Shown: piece after piece, positions 53,554-62,124 of the stretch
Numbering within the stretch: position 1 is the stretch's first letter
Layout of the letters: each line of letters opens with the position of its first letter
Assembly (NCBI GenBank): GCA_019638625.1
Contig: JAHBTK010000002.1
Coordinates: 1,054,001 to 1,118,000, forward strand
Reading direction: 5' to 3'
DNA length: 64,000 nucleotides
Source: Chitinophagaceae bacterium
GTDB taxonomy: Bacteria; Bacteroidota; Bacteroidia; Chitinophagales; Chitinophagaceae
Made by a program: the position numbers and the translations under genes
The notes under the pieces: generated by a model
What the model was told of the DNA's origin: nothing
What the model saw: only the letters and a program-made list of their open reading frames with translations
The model's database searches: none

Positions 53554-53601
53554 CCTGAGGAACTGCTTCTTGGTGATCTTTGTATGCTTTATTATAGTCA
53601 T
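53542..53601 (-). CDS. Lys/Thr/Ile-rich leader peptide of asd
   Basis: ATG at 53601 to TAA at 53544-53542 encodes MTIIKHTKITKKQFLRGKV. Eleven of 19 residues are Lys (5), Thr (3) or Ile (3), and ten of these fall in the first 12 codons. These are end products of the pathway in which asd acts. The ORF begins about 8 nt after the -7 box, and its last codons include the antiterminator arm. No function other than as a ribosome sensor is suggested. Confidence 0.65.
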   Translation of the reverse strand: MTIIKHTKITKKQFLRGKV

Positions 53602-53609
53602 AGTGGGCG

Positions 53610-53640
53610 CAAAGGTAATCGTCCGGTTTGATTGTTCAAA
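53610..53640 (-). promoter_or_regulatory. promoter of the asd leader
   Basis: On the minus strand TTTG (53640-53637), a 19-nt spacer, and TACCTTTG (53617-53610) are an exact match to the Bacteroidota TTTG-N19-TAnnTTTG consensus. The start site is expected near 53605, a few nucleotides before the leader ATG. It lies within the short gap after the nuclease gene. Confidence 0.75.
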
Positions 53641-53655
53641 AAAAATATCAAAAAA

Positions 53656-55059
53656 TTATGTCAATCCTATTTCATAATGCATCTCGGGTATCTGCACATC
53701 CCGGAAATCTTTCTTGAGAAGTCTTGTTTTAAAGTCGAGCTGTACATCGTACTCCCCGTGCACCAGGAACAATGTTTTTACTTCCCGCGGCTCCTGGCAG
53801 GCTAAAAACTGCGAAAGGTCTTCATAATCGCCATGTGCGCTCATGCTCCTGATAGAGCCGATCTCGGCATTTACCTGGTGTTCCACGCCAAAGATGGAAA
53901 CTTCTTTTGCCCCTGCCAGCAGGCGCCCGCCCAGCGAGTTAGGCTCGCAATACCCCGTAAACAGCACCACATTCCGGCTGTTCTCCACATTGTTGCTGAT
54001 ATGATGCATAATACGCCCCCCTTCCGCCATTCCGCTGGCGGAGATGATCACGCAGGGTTCGTTGCGGTAATTCAGCAGTTTTGACTCCTCCACGGACTTT
54101 ATGAAACGCAACCCTTTAAACTCAAAGGGATCGCTATCCGATTTCATTATTTTTTGAATGGTATTATTAAAATACTGCGGGTAACTTTTGATGATCTCTG
54201 TGGCTTTCACGCTCAGGGGGCTGTCTACAAAATAATCCAGGTCCGGCAATCTCCGTTCCAGTTCCAGTTGGTTGAGTGCAAACAGGATCTCCTGGGTACG
54301 GCCTACGCTGAAGGCAGGTACGATCAGTTTACCCCTTTTTTGAAAGCATGTTTTTTCAATCCATTCCAGTAAATGATCGGGCGTAGTGGTAAAGTTTTCG
54401 TGCAGGCTGTTTCCGTAGGTTGACTCCAGGATTATATAATCGGCCTGCGGAAAGTTTTGAGGCGAACGGAGGATCATATCCCGGTACCTGCCCACATCAC
54501 CGCTGAAGCTGATCGCGGTCGTTTTGCCATTTTCCGTAACGCGTAAATGAACAGCGGCGCTACCGATAATATGACCGGTATCCGTATACAGCAACTCCAC
54601 GCCCTCTGCTATTTCAAACCATTTACCATAATCTACCTGGTGAAAGAAGCCCATTGCTTTTTTGGCATCCTCCGTATTGTATAACGGTATTATATAGGGT
54701 CTGCCTGACGCGGCCCGCCGCTTGTTGATGTATTTTACTTCATCTTCCTGGATGCTGCCGGAATCTTCCAATAAAACCCTTGTCAGTTCTTCGGTGGCCG
54801 GGGTGCAGAAAATTTTTCCTTTGAACCCGTCTTTTACAAGTTTGGGTATCAGCCCGCTGTGGTCGATATGTGCATGAGATAATACCAGGTAGTTTATTTC
54901 TCCGGGGTTGAAGCCCCAGTTCCGGTTCAGGTCGTCCGTTTCTTTTCCCAGCCCCTGAAACATTCCGCAGTCAAGCAGTATCCTGGTTCCGTTTTTAAGG
55001 GTCAGCAAATGTTTTGAACCTGTTACCGTTCTGGCAGCCCCGTGAAATGCTAACTTCAT
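53656..55059 (-). CDS. MBL-fold beta-CASP nuclease (RNA specificity domain)
   Basis: 467 residues. The metallo-beta-lactamase core shows LSHAHIDHSG (zinc ligands, about residues 57-66), TGHIIGSA and SFSGDVGR. The beta-CASP insert follows, then IISASGMAEGGRI and the RMMBL tail MSAHGDYEDLSQFL with the final HGEYDVQ. The family includes RNA 3'-processing and exonuclease enzymes of the CPSF-73 type; bacterial members of this length act on RNA, but the target is unknown. Its stop lies 16 nt from the -33 element of the asd promoter, and read-through would meet the asd attenuator. Confidence 0.9.
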   Translation of the reverse strand: MKLAFHGAARTVTGSKHLLTLKNGTRILLDCGMFQGLGKETDDLNRNWGFNPGEINYLVLSHAHIDHSGLIPKLVKDGFKGKIFCTPATEELTRVLLEDSGSIQEDEVKYINKRRAASGRPYIIPLYNTEDAKKAMGFFHQVDYGKWFEIAEGVELLYTDTGHIIGSAAVHLRVTENGKTTAISFSGDVGRYRDMILRSPQNFPQADYIILESTYGNSLHENFTTTPDHLLEWIEKTCFQKRGKLIVPAFSVGRTQEILFALNQLELERRLPDLDYFVDSPLSVKATEIIKSYPQYFNNTIQKIMKSDSDPFEFKGLRFIKSVEESKLLNYRNEPCVIISASGMAEGGRIMHHISNNVENSRNVVLFTGYCEPNSLGGRLLAGAKEVSIFGVEHQVNAEIGSIRSMSAHGDYEDLSQFLACQEPREVKTLFLVHGEYDVQLDFKTRLLKKDFRDVQIPEMHYEIGLT

Positions 55060-55108
55060 ATCATTCGAGTTTACTATCGGCTAAAATACCACTATCCCTT
55101 TACTATTC

Positions 55109-56638
55109 TTAATAATTGTTGTTATCATATCTTATTTCCCATACGCCCACTTTCTGCTCCGGCATAGTAACCTTCAAACCGGAAGCATACACTCTCACGG
55201 GGATCTTACCTATCAACGGGATCAGTTTTTTGCCCTGCCTGCTCATTTTGCTTAAATCCAGCTCCACCTGCACGTTTTCACTTTTGTCTGAAAAATTGAT
55301 GAGTATAACAATGCGTTCGTTTTCCGAACGGCGCATGAAAGAATACACTGCGGAACTATTGTTGGGCAATATGATATGGCTGCCGCTGATAAGCGCCCTG
55401 TATTTTGTTCGCAACAGGATCAGCTTCCGGTAAAAGCTCCACAGGGAGGAAGCCTCTAACTGTTGCTCTTCCACGGAAATGCCATCATGGTCATGGAGGC
55501 TGCTATCGTTCCACCAGGGGCCTGTGTTTTTGTACCATAAAGCCATACCCCTGCCTTCTACCGTGGCATGCCAGCGCATGGCCTCCCTTCGTGGAATATC
55601 ATTACCATCTGAGTTCCCGTATTTACCGAAGCCGCCATCACCTTTCATCCCGATTTCCTGTCCGTAATAGATGACAGGAACACCCCCTGTTAAAAGGTTC
55701 AGGGCGGCGCCGATGCGCAGGGCATCAGGGTTGCTGTTAACCACTGTGGCAAACCTGTGTACATCATGATTTTCTATGAACACCATCTGGCGATTCTGGT
55801 CAATATCCTTATGAAAAGCCGCATCCACCGCTTCCGCAATTTTGTCTTTACTGAAAGAAATAAATGCTTCCCGGAGGCGGAATGCAAATACCTTATCAAC
55901 GCCTGCCTGCTGAATATGATCTGCGCCATAGGAGTCCCAGTCTGTTTGTTCTCCCAGGAATACCACAGTGGGATTTATCTTCTTTAGCCGTTTGATGAGC
56001 GGGCGCCAGAAACCGGTAAAAAGTTGGCTGAGATGAGGTTTTTCGTCGAGTGTGTCCATCATATGGTCCAACCGGAACCCGTCTATACCATATTCAAAGC
56101 TCCCGTTCCCCAAAGGATCTATCCAGTAAGCAAACAAGCTATACATATAATCCTGCACCCGCCGGCTCAACAGGTTTACGGTTGTAACCCGCCGGTAAGT
56201 ATTGTTGTACCCGTGCAAACCGGACAAATTGAATATAACGGTTTCAGGCAGGTGGTTCTCCTCATCTTTATACACAATGTATTCTGAATAGGGGGAGGAA
56301 GGGTTGCCATAGGATGCTTTGAACCATGCATGATCTTCTGTTACATACTGGATCTCCATATCCATGTATATTTTCATCCCTTTCTGATGAACTGCTTTCA
56401 CCAGTTCAATGTAATCGATACGCGAGCCATATAACGGATCTATTCCTTCAAAATCATCTGCAAAGTAGTTGTGATAAAATACAGACTTGTAGACAGGCGT
56501 AAGCATAATGGAAGTGACACCCAGATCCCGGAGGTAATCCAGCTTTTCCTTTACACCTGTCAGGTCGCCATGGGTATCCCCATTGCTATCGAAAAAGCTC
56601 CTGAGAAATATATGATAAATGATCTCATCCTTTATCAT
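55109..56638 (-). CDS. alpha-amylase family glycosyl hydrolase (GH13)
   Basis: 509 residues from ATG 56638; an upstream ATG at 56665 would add nine residues. GH13 motifs are in order: GVTSIMLTPVY (strand beta2), GIDGFRLDHMMDTL with the nucleophile Asp, VFLGEQTDWDS with the acid Glu, and FIENHDVHRFATVV with the transition-state Asp. It cleaves or transfers alpha-glucans. No signal peptide is visible, so it may act on cytoplasmic glycogen or maltodextrin, which would fit the glgA-glgC operon elsewhere in the window. Confidence 0.92.
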   Translation of the reverse strand: MIKDEIIYHIFLRSFFDSNGDTHGDLTGVKEKLDYLRDLGVTSIMLTPVYKSVFYHNYFADDFEGIDPLYGSRIDYIELVKAVHQKGMKIYMDMEIQYVTEDHAWFKASYGNPSSPYSEYIVYKDEENHLPETVIFNLSGLHGYNNTYRRVTTVNLLSRRVQDYMYSLFAYWIDPLGNGSFEYGIDGFRLDHMMDTLDEKPHLSQLFTGFWRPLIKRLKKINPTVVFLGEQTDWDSYGADHIQQAGVDKVFAFRLREAFISFSKDKIAEAVDAAFHKDIDQNRQMVFIENHDVHRFATVVNSNPDALRIGAALNLLTGGVPVIYYGQEIGMKGDGGFGKYGNSDGNDIPRREAMRWHATVEGRGMALWYKNTGPWWNDSSLHDHDGISVEEQQLEASSLWSFYRKLILLRTKYRALISGSHIILPNNSSAVYSFMRRSENERIVILINFSDKSENVQVELDLSKMSRQGKKLIPLIGKIPVRVYASGLKVTMPEQKVGVWEIRYDNNNY

Positions 56639-56694
56639 GCAAAACAGAATATCTCCATATGGCAATTAAAATGCCGAAGATAACTCACAGCCTG

Positions 56695-57411
56695 TTAACT
56701 GCCGGTGCTTCCAAACACTTTTTTCAACAAAGAAGTTACCCTGGCAGCAGGGTCTTTCCTTATTTTCTGTTCTTCCTGTCCGATCTCATAAAATAACCCG
56801 GTCAGGGATCTTTCCGTTACATAACCTGCGAGGTCTGTATTGACGGGCTTTGAAGAGAACTTGTTGTAGGCGGAGAATACATCGTTCCAGTATTTTGTAG
56901 CGTCGGTTGTTGCCAGTGCTTTTTCTATCACGGGTTTAAACGCGTTTGTAAGCGGCGTCGTAGTCCTGGACTTAAAATAATCAGTAGCGGCATAATCCCC
57001 TCCTTTTAATATTCCCAACGCATCGGTGATCGTCATTTCCTTAACGGCGTTTACGAATATCGGTGTGGCAGATTTTGATGCTTCTTCCGCCGCCCGGTTC
57101 ATAGAAAGAATGGCTTTGTCAACCAGGCTTCCCAATCCGAGATTCCTCAACGTGCTTTCTACTTTCTGCGCTTCTTCCGGCATTAATATTTTTATAGCGG
57201 CATTGCTGAAAAATCCGTCTACGGCCGAAAGCTTATTGCTGCTGTTTTGTGTGCCGATGCTAAGCGCCTCTTTCAATCCGGCGGTTATTTCGGCGGAACT
57301 TAAGCCGCCGGTTTGCGTATTCATGCCGCCCAGCACCTGTTGAGCGGTTTCACAACCCGGCAACAGCAGCAATAAAGAACCCGTTACCAGTAAACAAAAT
57401 ACTCTTTTCAT
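56695..57411 (-). CDS. DUF4197 domain lipoprotein
   Basis: 238 residues with a lipoprotein signal (LLLLPGC, lipidated Cys near residue 19). The mature part matches DUF4197 throughout: AGLKEALSIGTQNSSNKLS, FFSNAAIKILMPEEAQKVE, ITDALGILKGGDYAATDYFKSRT and TERSLTGLFYEIGQEE. The family is helical, periplasmic and functionally unknown. It begins 20 nt after the aminotransferase gene on the same strand and may share its transcript. Confidence 0.88.
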   Translation of the reverse strand: MKRVFCLLVTGSLLLLLPGCETAQQVLGGMNTQTGGLSSAEITAGLKEALSIGTQNSSNKLSAVDGFFSNAAIKILMPEEAQKVESTLRNLGLGSLVDKAILSMNRAAEEASKSATPIFVNAVKEMTITDALGILKGGDYAATDYFKSRTTTPLTNAFKPVIEKALATTDATKYWNDVFSAYNKFSSKPVNTDLAGYVTERSLTGLFYEIGQEEQKIRKDPAARVTSLLKKVFGSTGS

Positions 57412-57431
57412 TAAATGATATTGATTTATCG

Positions 57432-58727
57432 TTACTTTAATTTTCTTAACGCTGCGCCCAACGCCTGCAACATATCGCCAATAGACTCCTTTTTACAAGT
57501 GCCTACACTCAACCGGTACCACGCGGAATCCGGCGGAGCCCCGAACGCATAAAACGGCACTACAGCCAAACCGGCTTCGTTCAGCAGGTAGGAGGTCACG
57601 TCTTTTTGATCTTTCAGCAAAACACCATCAGCCGTTTTGCTGCCCGAGGCATCTACTTTGATGGTCAGGTATATAGCTGCCTGCGGGGCAATCGCGTCCA
57701 CAGGCAGGCCTTCGCCTTTTAACGTAAGAAAGCCATCATAAATTTTTTGCAGCCGGTAGGAAATTTCGGATTTAAAATGGTCAAGGTAAGTTTCTATCGC
57801 CTCCTTGTTTCGCAGAAATTTTGCCACTCCTTTTTGTTCTGCCATGGGCGCCCAGGCGCCTATATGCGATAAGATCGCTTTCATTTTATTAATGATCGCT
57901 GCCGGACCTAACGCCCATCCTACCCGCACTCCGGTAGCGGCAAAACATTTGCTGATCGCATCTACATACACTGTATAGTTTTTCATGGCGGGTCGCAACG
58001 ACACAGGGTCGTAATGCCGGATGTCTCCATATGTCAACTGCCAGTACATCTGGTCGTACAGCACATATAGCTTTTTTTCTCCATTTTTCCTGGAAGCATT
58101 TTCTTCCAGCACCATATCGCAGATATTTTCCAGGGCTTCCCTGGTAAACGTGGTGCCCGTTGGGTTTTGCGGAGAACAAAGTGCCAGGATAACAGCGCCT
58201 TTCAGGTGTGGTTTGATATCCCCCGGCGCGGGCATGAAATTATTTATCGCGCTGGCCGGTATTTCGCAATGCCGGCCTTCCACAAAATGCGTATAATGAT
58301 TGTTGTTCCAGGAGGGGACCGCATAAATTATCTTATCTCCCTTGTCGGCAACGGTCCTGAAAAATCCGTAAATAAGGGGGCGGCCGCCGGATGCCACCAG
58401 GATTTCCGAAGGCGCATACCGAAGCTTTTCTTTTTCCGCTACAAAACCGGCTATTGCTCCCCGCAAATCCGCATTTCCTTCCGCTGCCGGGTAATTGGTA
58501 AAATGTTCCCGGTAGGCGTTAATAATCTCTTCTTCCAGTTGTGACGGGATAGGGAATATCCGGGGGTCAAAATCTCCGATTGTAAAATTGTATATCTGAG
58601 CTCCCTGTGAAATTTTTTCCTTTATTTCACCACTGAGTTTGATTATCTCAGAGCCGATTAACGTTTCGGCAAGTTGCGAAAATCGCTCTTTGCCCGTTGT
58701 GACTGTCTGGTTTTTTGTGTGTTCCAT
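57432..58727 (-). CDS. PLP-dependent class I/II aminotransferase
   Basis: 431 residues from ATG 58727; an upstream ATG (58793) would place 22 extra hydrophobic residues before MEHTKNQ and would overlap the divergent MarR gene. Key segments are EILVASGGRPLIYGFFRTVADKGD, ALCSPQNPTGTTFTREAL, and VDAISKCFAATGVRVGWALG, where the Lys of ISKCF binds PLP. It is an aspartate-type fold I aminotransferase; the amino donor is not evident. A -7 box TAATTTTG lies 9 nt before the start. DUF4197 follows closely. Confidence 0.9.
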   Translation of the reverse strand: MEHTKNQTVTTGKERFSQLAETLIGSEIIKLSGEIKEKISQGAQIYNFTIGDFDPRIFPIPSQLEEEIINAYREHFTNYPAAEGNADLRGAIAGFVAEKEKLRYAPSEILVASGGRPLIYGFFRTVADKGDKIIYAVPSWNNNHYTHFVEGRHCEIPASAINNFMPAPGDIKPHLKGAVILALCSPQNPTGTTFTREALENICDMVLEENASRKNGEKKLYVLYDQMYWQLTYGDIRHYDPVSLRPAMKNYTVYVDAISKCFAATGVRVGWALGPAAIINKMKAILSHIGAWAPMAEQKGVAKFLRNKEAIETYLDHFKSEISYRLQKIYDGFLTLKGEGLPVDAIAPQAAIYLTIKVDASGSKTADGVLLKDQKDVTSYLLNEAGLAVVPFYAFGAPPDSAWYRLSVGTCKKESIGDMLQALGAALRKLK

Positions 58728-58736
58728 AATATGGCA

Positions 58737-58802
58737 CAAAATTACCAAGATAATCCCGGGCAGAGCCGTATAAATGCAAAATAAATTAATCAATTATTTT
58801 TG
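58737..58802. promoter_or_regulatory. divergent promoter region aminotransferase/MarR
   Basis: TAATTTTG on the minus strand (58744-58737) serves the aminotransferase gene, ending 9 nt before its ATG. TATTTTTG on the plus strand (58795-58802) serves MarR, ending 13 nt before 58816. Both fit TAnnTTTG; -33 elements are weak. The regulator could control both. Confidence 0.45.
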
Positions 58803-58815
58803 TAAAAACGCCCGG

Positions 58816-59265
58816 ATGCCAATAGAACAAGATATAAAGCAGTCAAAATTCAGAAATGAGTTTCACAAGGGAGCGATCAACCTGATATTTACCTATGGCT
58901 GGCTGATGGAACGCCAGAAAAAAATTTTTGACTCAGAAAATATCACACCACAGCAGTTTAATATTCTCAGGATACTGCGTGGAGCATCTCCACGTCCTCT
59001 TTCCACGTTACAGATAAGGGAACGCATGCTCGATAAAATGAGTGATACCAGCCGGATTGTAGACCGGATGGTGGCAAAACAACTTGCCTCCAAAAAAACC
59101 TGCGCTTACGACAAAAGGCTCGTGGATGTATCCATTACAGAAAAAGGGATAGAACTGCTTTCCAGGCTCGACACCCGCAACGGGGAAATAGACGAACTGT
59201 TAAAAAAATTAACGGAAGATGAAATAAAGCAGCTAAACGAACTGTTAGATAAGGTTAGGAGTTAA
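58816..59265 (+). CDS. MarR family transcriptional regulator
   Basis: 149 residues from ATG 58816; the upstream ATG at 58774 was not used because it precedes the -7 box. The winged helix is NITPQQFNILRILRGASPRPLSTLQIRERMLDKMSDTSRIVDRMVAKQLASKK (about residues 45-97), with the wing KRLVDVSITEKGIELL. It is divergent from the aminotransferase and lies 38 nt before the glycosidase gene on the same strand. The ligand is unknown. Confidence 0.9.
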   Translation: MPIEQDIKQSKFRNEFHKGAINLIFTYGWLMERQKKIFDSENITPQQFNILRILRGASPRPLSTLQIRERMLDKMSDTSRIVDRMVAKQLASKKTCAYDKRLVDVSITEKGIELLSRLDTRNGEIDELLKKLTEDEIKQLNELLDKVRS

Positions 59266-59303
59266 TAATTGACCTATCTTCATTGAATAACCTGAAGTTT
59301 TGC

Positions 59304-60860
59304 ATGAAAATATCCGTTGTTTCCTGTTTTTGTATCCTTTTTTCATTTCATACCGCTTTCGCCCAGCCGAAATATGAGTTCAGGGCTGCCTGGATTGCTA
59401 CAGTCGCTAATATTGATTGGCCTACCCGGGGGAACTATGACAGCGAAAGCCAGAAAGCGGAATACATTCAACTGCTGGATATGCATGTGAAAAACGGTAT
59501 GAATGCGGTTGTCGTGCAGATCCGCCCTGCGGCAGACGCTTTTTACCCCTCTGAGTATGAACCCTGGAGCGAGTGGCTAACGGGAAAACAGGGCAGGGCG
59601 CCGGCTCCGTATTACGATCCGCTTCAGTTTATGATAGAAGAAGCGCATAAAAGAGGGCTGGAGTTCCATGCCTGGTGTAACCCTTACCGTGCAGAACTGA
59701 CAATAGGAAAGTCTTCTATTGCTCCTGATCATATTACCAAAAAAAGGCCGGATTGGTTCCTGGTATATGGCGGTAAACGGTATTTCGACCCGGGTAATAA
59801 AGAAGTGCAGGAATATGTGGTTAAGGTGATCAGGGATATTGTAAAACGTTATGATGTAGACGCCCTTCATTTTGATGACTATTTTTACCCTTACCGCATT
59901 CCTAACCGGGAGTTCCCGGATACGAGGTCCTATACCCGTCATGGAAAAGGAATGGCGAGAGATGCCTGGAGAAGAAGTAATGTAGATTCCATTATTATAA
60001 AACTGAACCGTGCGATAAAGGAAGAAAAGCCGGATTGCAGGTTTGGCATCAGTCCTTTTGGTGTGTGGCGAAACAAAAGTAAAGACAGCCTGGGCAGTGA
60101 AACTACAGCCGGGCAGACCAATTACGACGATCTGTACGCGGATATATTGTTATGGTTGCGGGAAGGATATATTGATTATGTGGTCCCCCAGTTATACTGG
60201 GAGCATGGCCACCGGGCAGCTCCCTATGAAGTGCTGGTAGACTGGTGGGCGGAGCATTCCTATGGCCGGCATTGTTATATCGGGCTGGGTTACTACAAAG
60301 GCGGCAGCAATGCCCGCTGGCGGGATGCGGAGATCATTCCTTCGCAGATACGGGATGCCCGCAGGCATGCTGCCATACAGGGAGCGGTTTATTTCAGCTC
60401 CAAATCGTTTCTGTCTAACCCCAATGGGTGGAATGACAGCCTGCAAAACAACTATTACAGGTACCCGGCGTTGATACCACCCATGCCCTGGATTGACAGC
60501 ATCGCACCCACCGCACCTGTAATCACCTCTATCAAAAAAACACAGGGAAATGACTCCCTGCTGATCAATATTGCCAACAGCGATCAAACAAAGAAGGCAA
60601 GGAAACTGGCGTTATATATATTCAGCTCACCCCAAAGTTTCGACGTTTCCCAAAAAACACCTGCTTTTGTAATCCCTCTCCGGGACAATACGCTTGAATA
60701 TCGCATTGCCCTGGCAGACATAACGCACTCGGAACCCGGCGAAAGCTGCCTGTATTTTGGCTTTACAACGGTGGACTCCAACAATATGGAAAGCGACGTC
60801 AGCAACATACAGGAACTTGAGCACGATACACAGGCTAAAAGCTGGAACCTGGTCCGGTAA
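59304..60860 (+). CDS. family-10-like glycosylhydrolase (GHL10/DUF187)
   Basis: 518 residues from ATG 59304 with a signal peptide (VVSCFCILFSFHTAFAQ, cleavage near residue 20). The GHL10 TIM-barrel follows: EFRAAWIATVANIDWPTRG, HVKNGMNAVVVQIRPAADAFYPSEYEPWSEWLTG, LHFDDYFYPYRIPN with the acidic pair, and FGISPFGVWRNKS. A C-terminal beta-sandwich completes the chain. The family is thought to act on cell-wall or envelope glycans; substrate unknown. It is exported. Confidence 0.9.
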   Translation: MKISVVSCFCILFSFHTAFAQPKYEFRAAWIATVANIDWPTRGNYDSESQKAEYIQLLDMHVKNGMNAVVVQIRPAADAFYPSEYEPWSEWLTGKQGRAPAPYYDPLQFMIEEAHKRGLEFHAWCNPYRAELTIGKSSIAPDHITKKRPDWFLVYGGKRYFDPGNKEVQEYVVKVIRDIVKRYDVDALHFDDYFYPYRIPNREFPDTRSYTRHGKGMARDAWRRSNVDSIIIKLNRAIKEEKPDCRFGISPFGVWRNKSKDSLGSETTAGQTNYDDLYADILLWLREGYIDYVVPQLYWEHGHRAAPYEVLVDWWAEHSYGRHCYIGLGYYKGGSNARWRDAEIIPSQIRDARRHAAIQGAVYFSSKSFLSNPNGWNDSLQNNYYRYPALIPPMPWIDSIAPTAPVITSIKKTQGNDSLLINIANSDQTKKARKLALYIFSSPQSFDVSQKTPAFVIPLRDNTLEYRIALADITHSEPGESCLYFGFTTVDSNNMESDVSNIQELEHDTQAKSWNLVR

Positions 60861-60932
60861 ACTTTTAGAGTTATTGCTGTAACGTTTTGCCGGGGATAGC
60901 GACCAATTAACTACCTGAGTTATTCATACGTT

Positions 60933-61424
60933 TTGGAAGCAGCTTTTTTACAACTGGTACAGCAGCATGCAGGCATCCTGCATAAAGTGTGCAACTTATA
61001 CTGCACCCACCCCGGCGACAGGCAGGACCTGCTGCAGGAAATGATGCTGCAACTCTGGAAATCATTTCCGGCATTCAGGAATGAAGCCAAACTAAGTACC
61101 TGGATATACCGGGTGGTGTTGAATACCGCTATTACCGCATTCAGAAAGGAAGAGAAAAGACCCGCTACGCAGGCGCTTACCGAAGAAACGATTTTATATG
61201 ACAGGGAAGACGACGCTTCATTGTATAACGAACAATGGAAAATGATCCAGGGCGCCATCGGCGATTTGACAGATATTGAAAAAGCCATCATTATTCTGTA
61301 CCTGGAAAACAGAACCTATATGGAAATGGAAGATATCCTCGGGATCAGCCAGGCGACCCTGAGGGTGAAAATGAACCGCATCAAAGAAAAACTCAGAAAA
61401 AAGGTTAACGCTCAAACTTTTTGA
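60933..61424 (+). CDS. ECF-type RNA polymerase sigma factor
   Basis: 163 residues from a TTG start; no ATG is available in frame nearby. Region 2 reads HKVCNLYCTHPGDRQDLLQEMMLQLWKSFPAFRNEAKLSTWIYRVVLNTAITAFRK (about residues 17-70), and region 4 is IEKAIIILYLENRTYMEMEDILGISQATLRVKMNRIKEKL. It overlaps the next membrane-protein gene closely (2 nt gap), so the two are cotranscribed and probably form a sigma/regulator pair. Confidence 0.9.
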   Translation: MEAAFLQLVQQHAGILHKVCNLYCTHPGDRQDLLQEMMLQLWKSFPAFRNEAKLSTWIYRVVLNTAITAFRKEEKRPATQALTEETILYDREDDASLYNEQWKMIQGAIGDLTDIEKAIIILYLENRTYMEMEDILGISQATLRVKMNRIKEKLRKKVNAQTF

Positions 61425-61426
61425 TC

Positions 61427-62041
61427 ATGGAACTACAAGAACTGGAAAAAATATGGAGGGATCCTGCTGCAGAGAAAACGATTCAACAGCGGGAAGTGGA
61501 GGAGATGCTTCGGGGATCTTCCTGCAACCATATATCGAAAATGAGGACCAACCTCTTCCGGGAGCTGGTGACGGTAATTATATCCGTTTTCATCGTCTCT
61601 GTCGTTTATTTTTCCGGTTTTGGCGGCCGCCTGCAGGAAGTAAGCTGGATATATATAGGACTTGCAATGGTTTTTGCCGCCTATTATTTTGCAAAAAACA
61701 GGCTGCTGAAGGACATGCTGAACCACACCGGCAACCTGAGAAACCACCTTGAACACCGGTTGAACAAGCTTGAAAAGTACACCCGTTATTACCTGATAGC
61801 CGGCTCCGCCCTGGTTCCCGTAATATTATTCGCCTTTTATTTTCTTTTGCAACAAAAAACCATTCCCCTGCAGGTGTTCGGGTTTTCACGCCACACTCCG
61901 GGTTTCATCATCTTCTATTCGCTGGTAACGATCATCCTTACGGCCGCGCTGTATTGTTTTAATAAATGGAATATCCGGGTACTCTACGGCAAGCACATTG
62001 AAAAATTAAAGAGATTGTTGACTGAAATGAATGATGTATAG
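61427..62041 (+). CDS. membrane protein, partner of the sigma factor
   Basis: 204 residues. A polar N-terminal part (ELQELEKIWRDPAAEKTIQ) is followed by two pairs of membrane helices: about residues 46-62 and 72-86, then about 125-145 and 160-180. No family recognised. Its ATG at 61427 lies 2 nt after the sigma-gene stop, and the position suggests it keeps the sigma factor at the membrane, but no anti-sigma motif is visible. Confidence 0.65.
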   Translation: MELQELEKIWRDPAAEKTIQQREVEEMLRGSSCNHISKMRTNLFRELVTVIISVFIVSVVYFSGFGGRLQEVSWIYIGLAMVFAAYYFAKNRLLKDMLNHTGNLRNHLEHRLNKLEKYTRYYLIAGSALVPVILFAFYFLLQQKTIPLQVFGFSRHTPGFIIFYSLVTIILTAALYCFNKWNIRVLYGKHIEKLKRLLTEMNDV

Positions 62042-62058
62042 CCAGTTAAAAGAATCAG

Positions 62059-62080
62059 GGGGAGCTGGACAACTCCCCCG
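62059..62080. terminator. shared hairpin between convergent genes
   Basis: GGGGGAG (62059-62065) and CTCCCCC (62074-62080) pair across an 8-nt loop. It lies between two convergent stops; on the minus strand TGATTCTTTT follows. Confidence 0.55.
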
Positions 62081-62124
62081 CTTATAGACCCTCTATTAAT
62101 CTATAAAAAAACATCGGTTGATAC

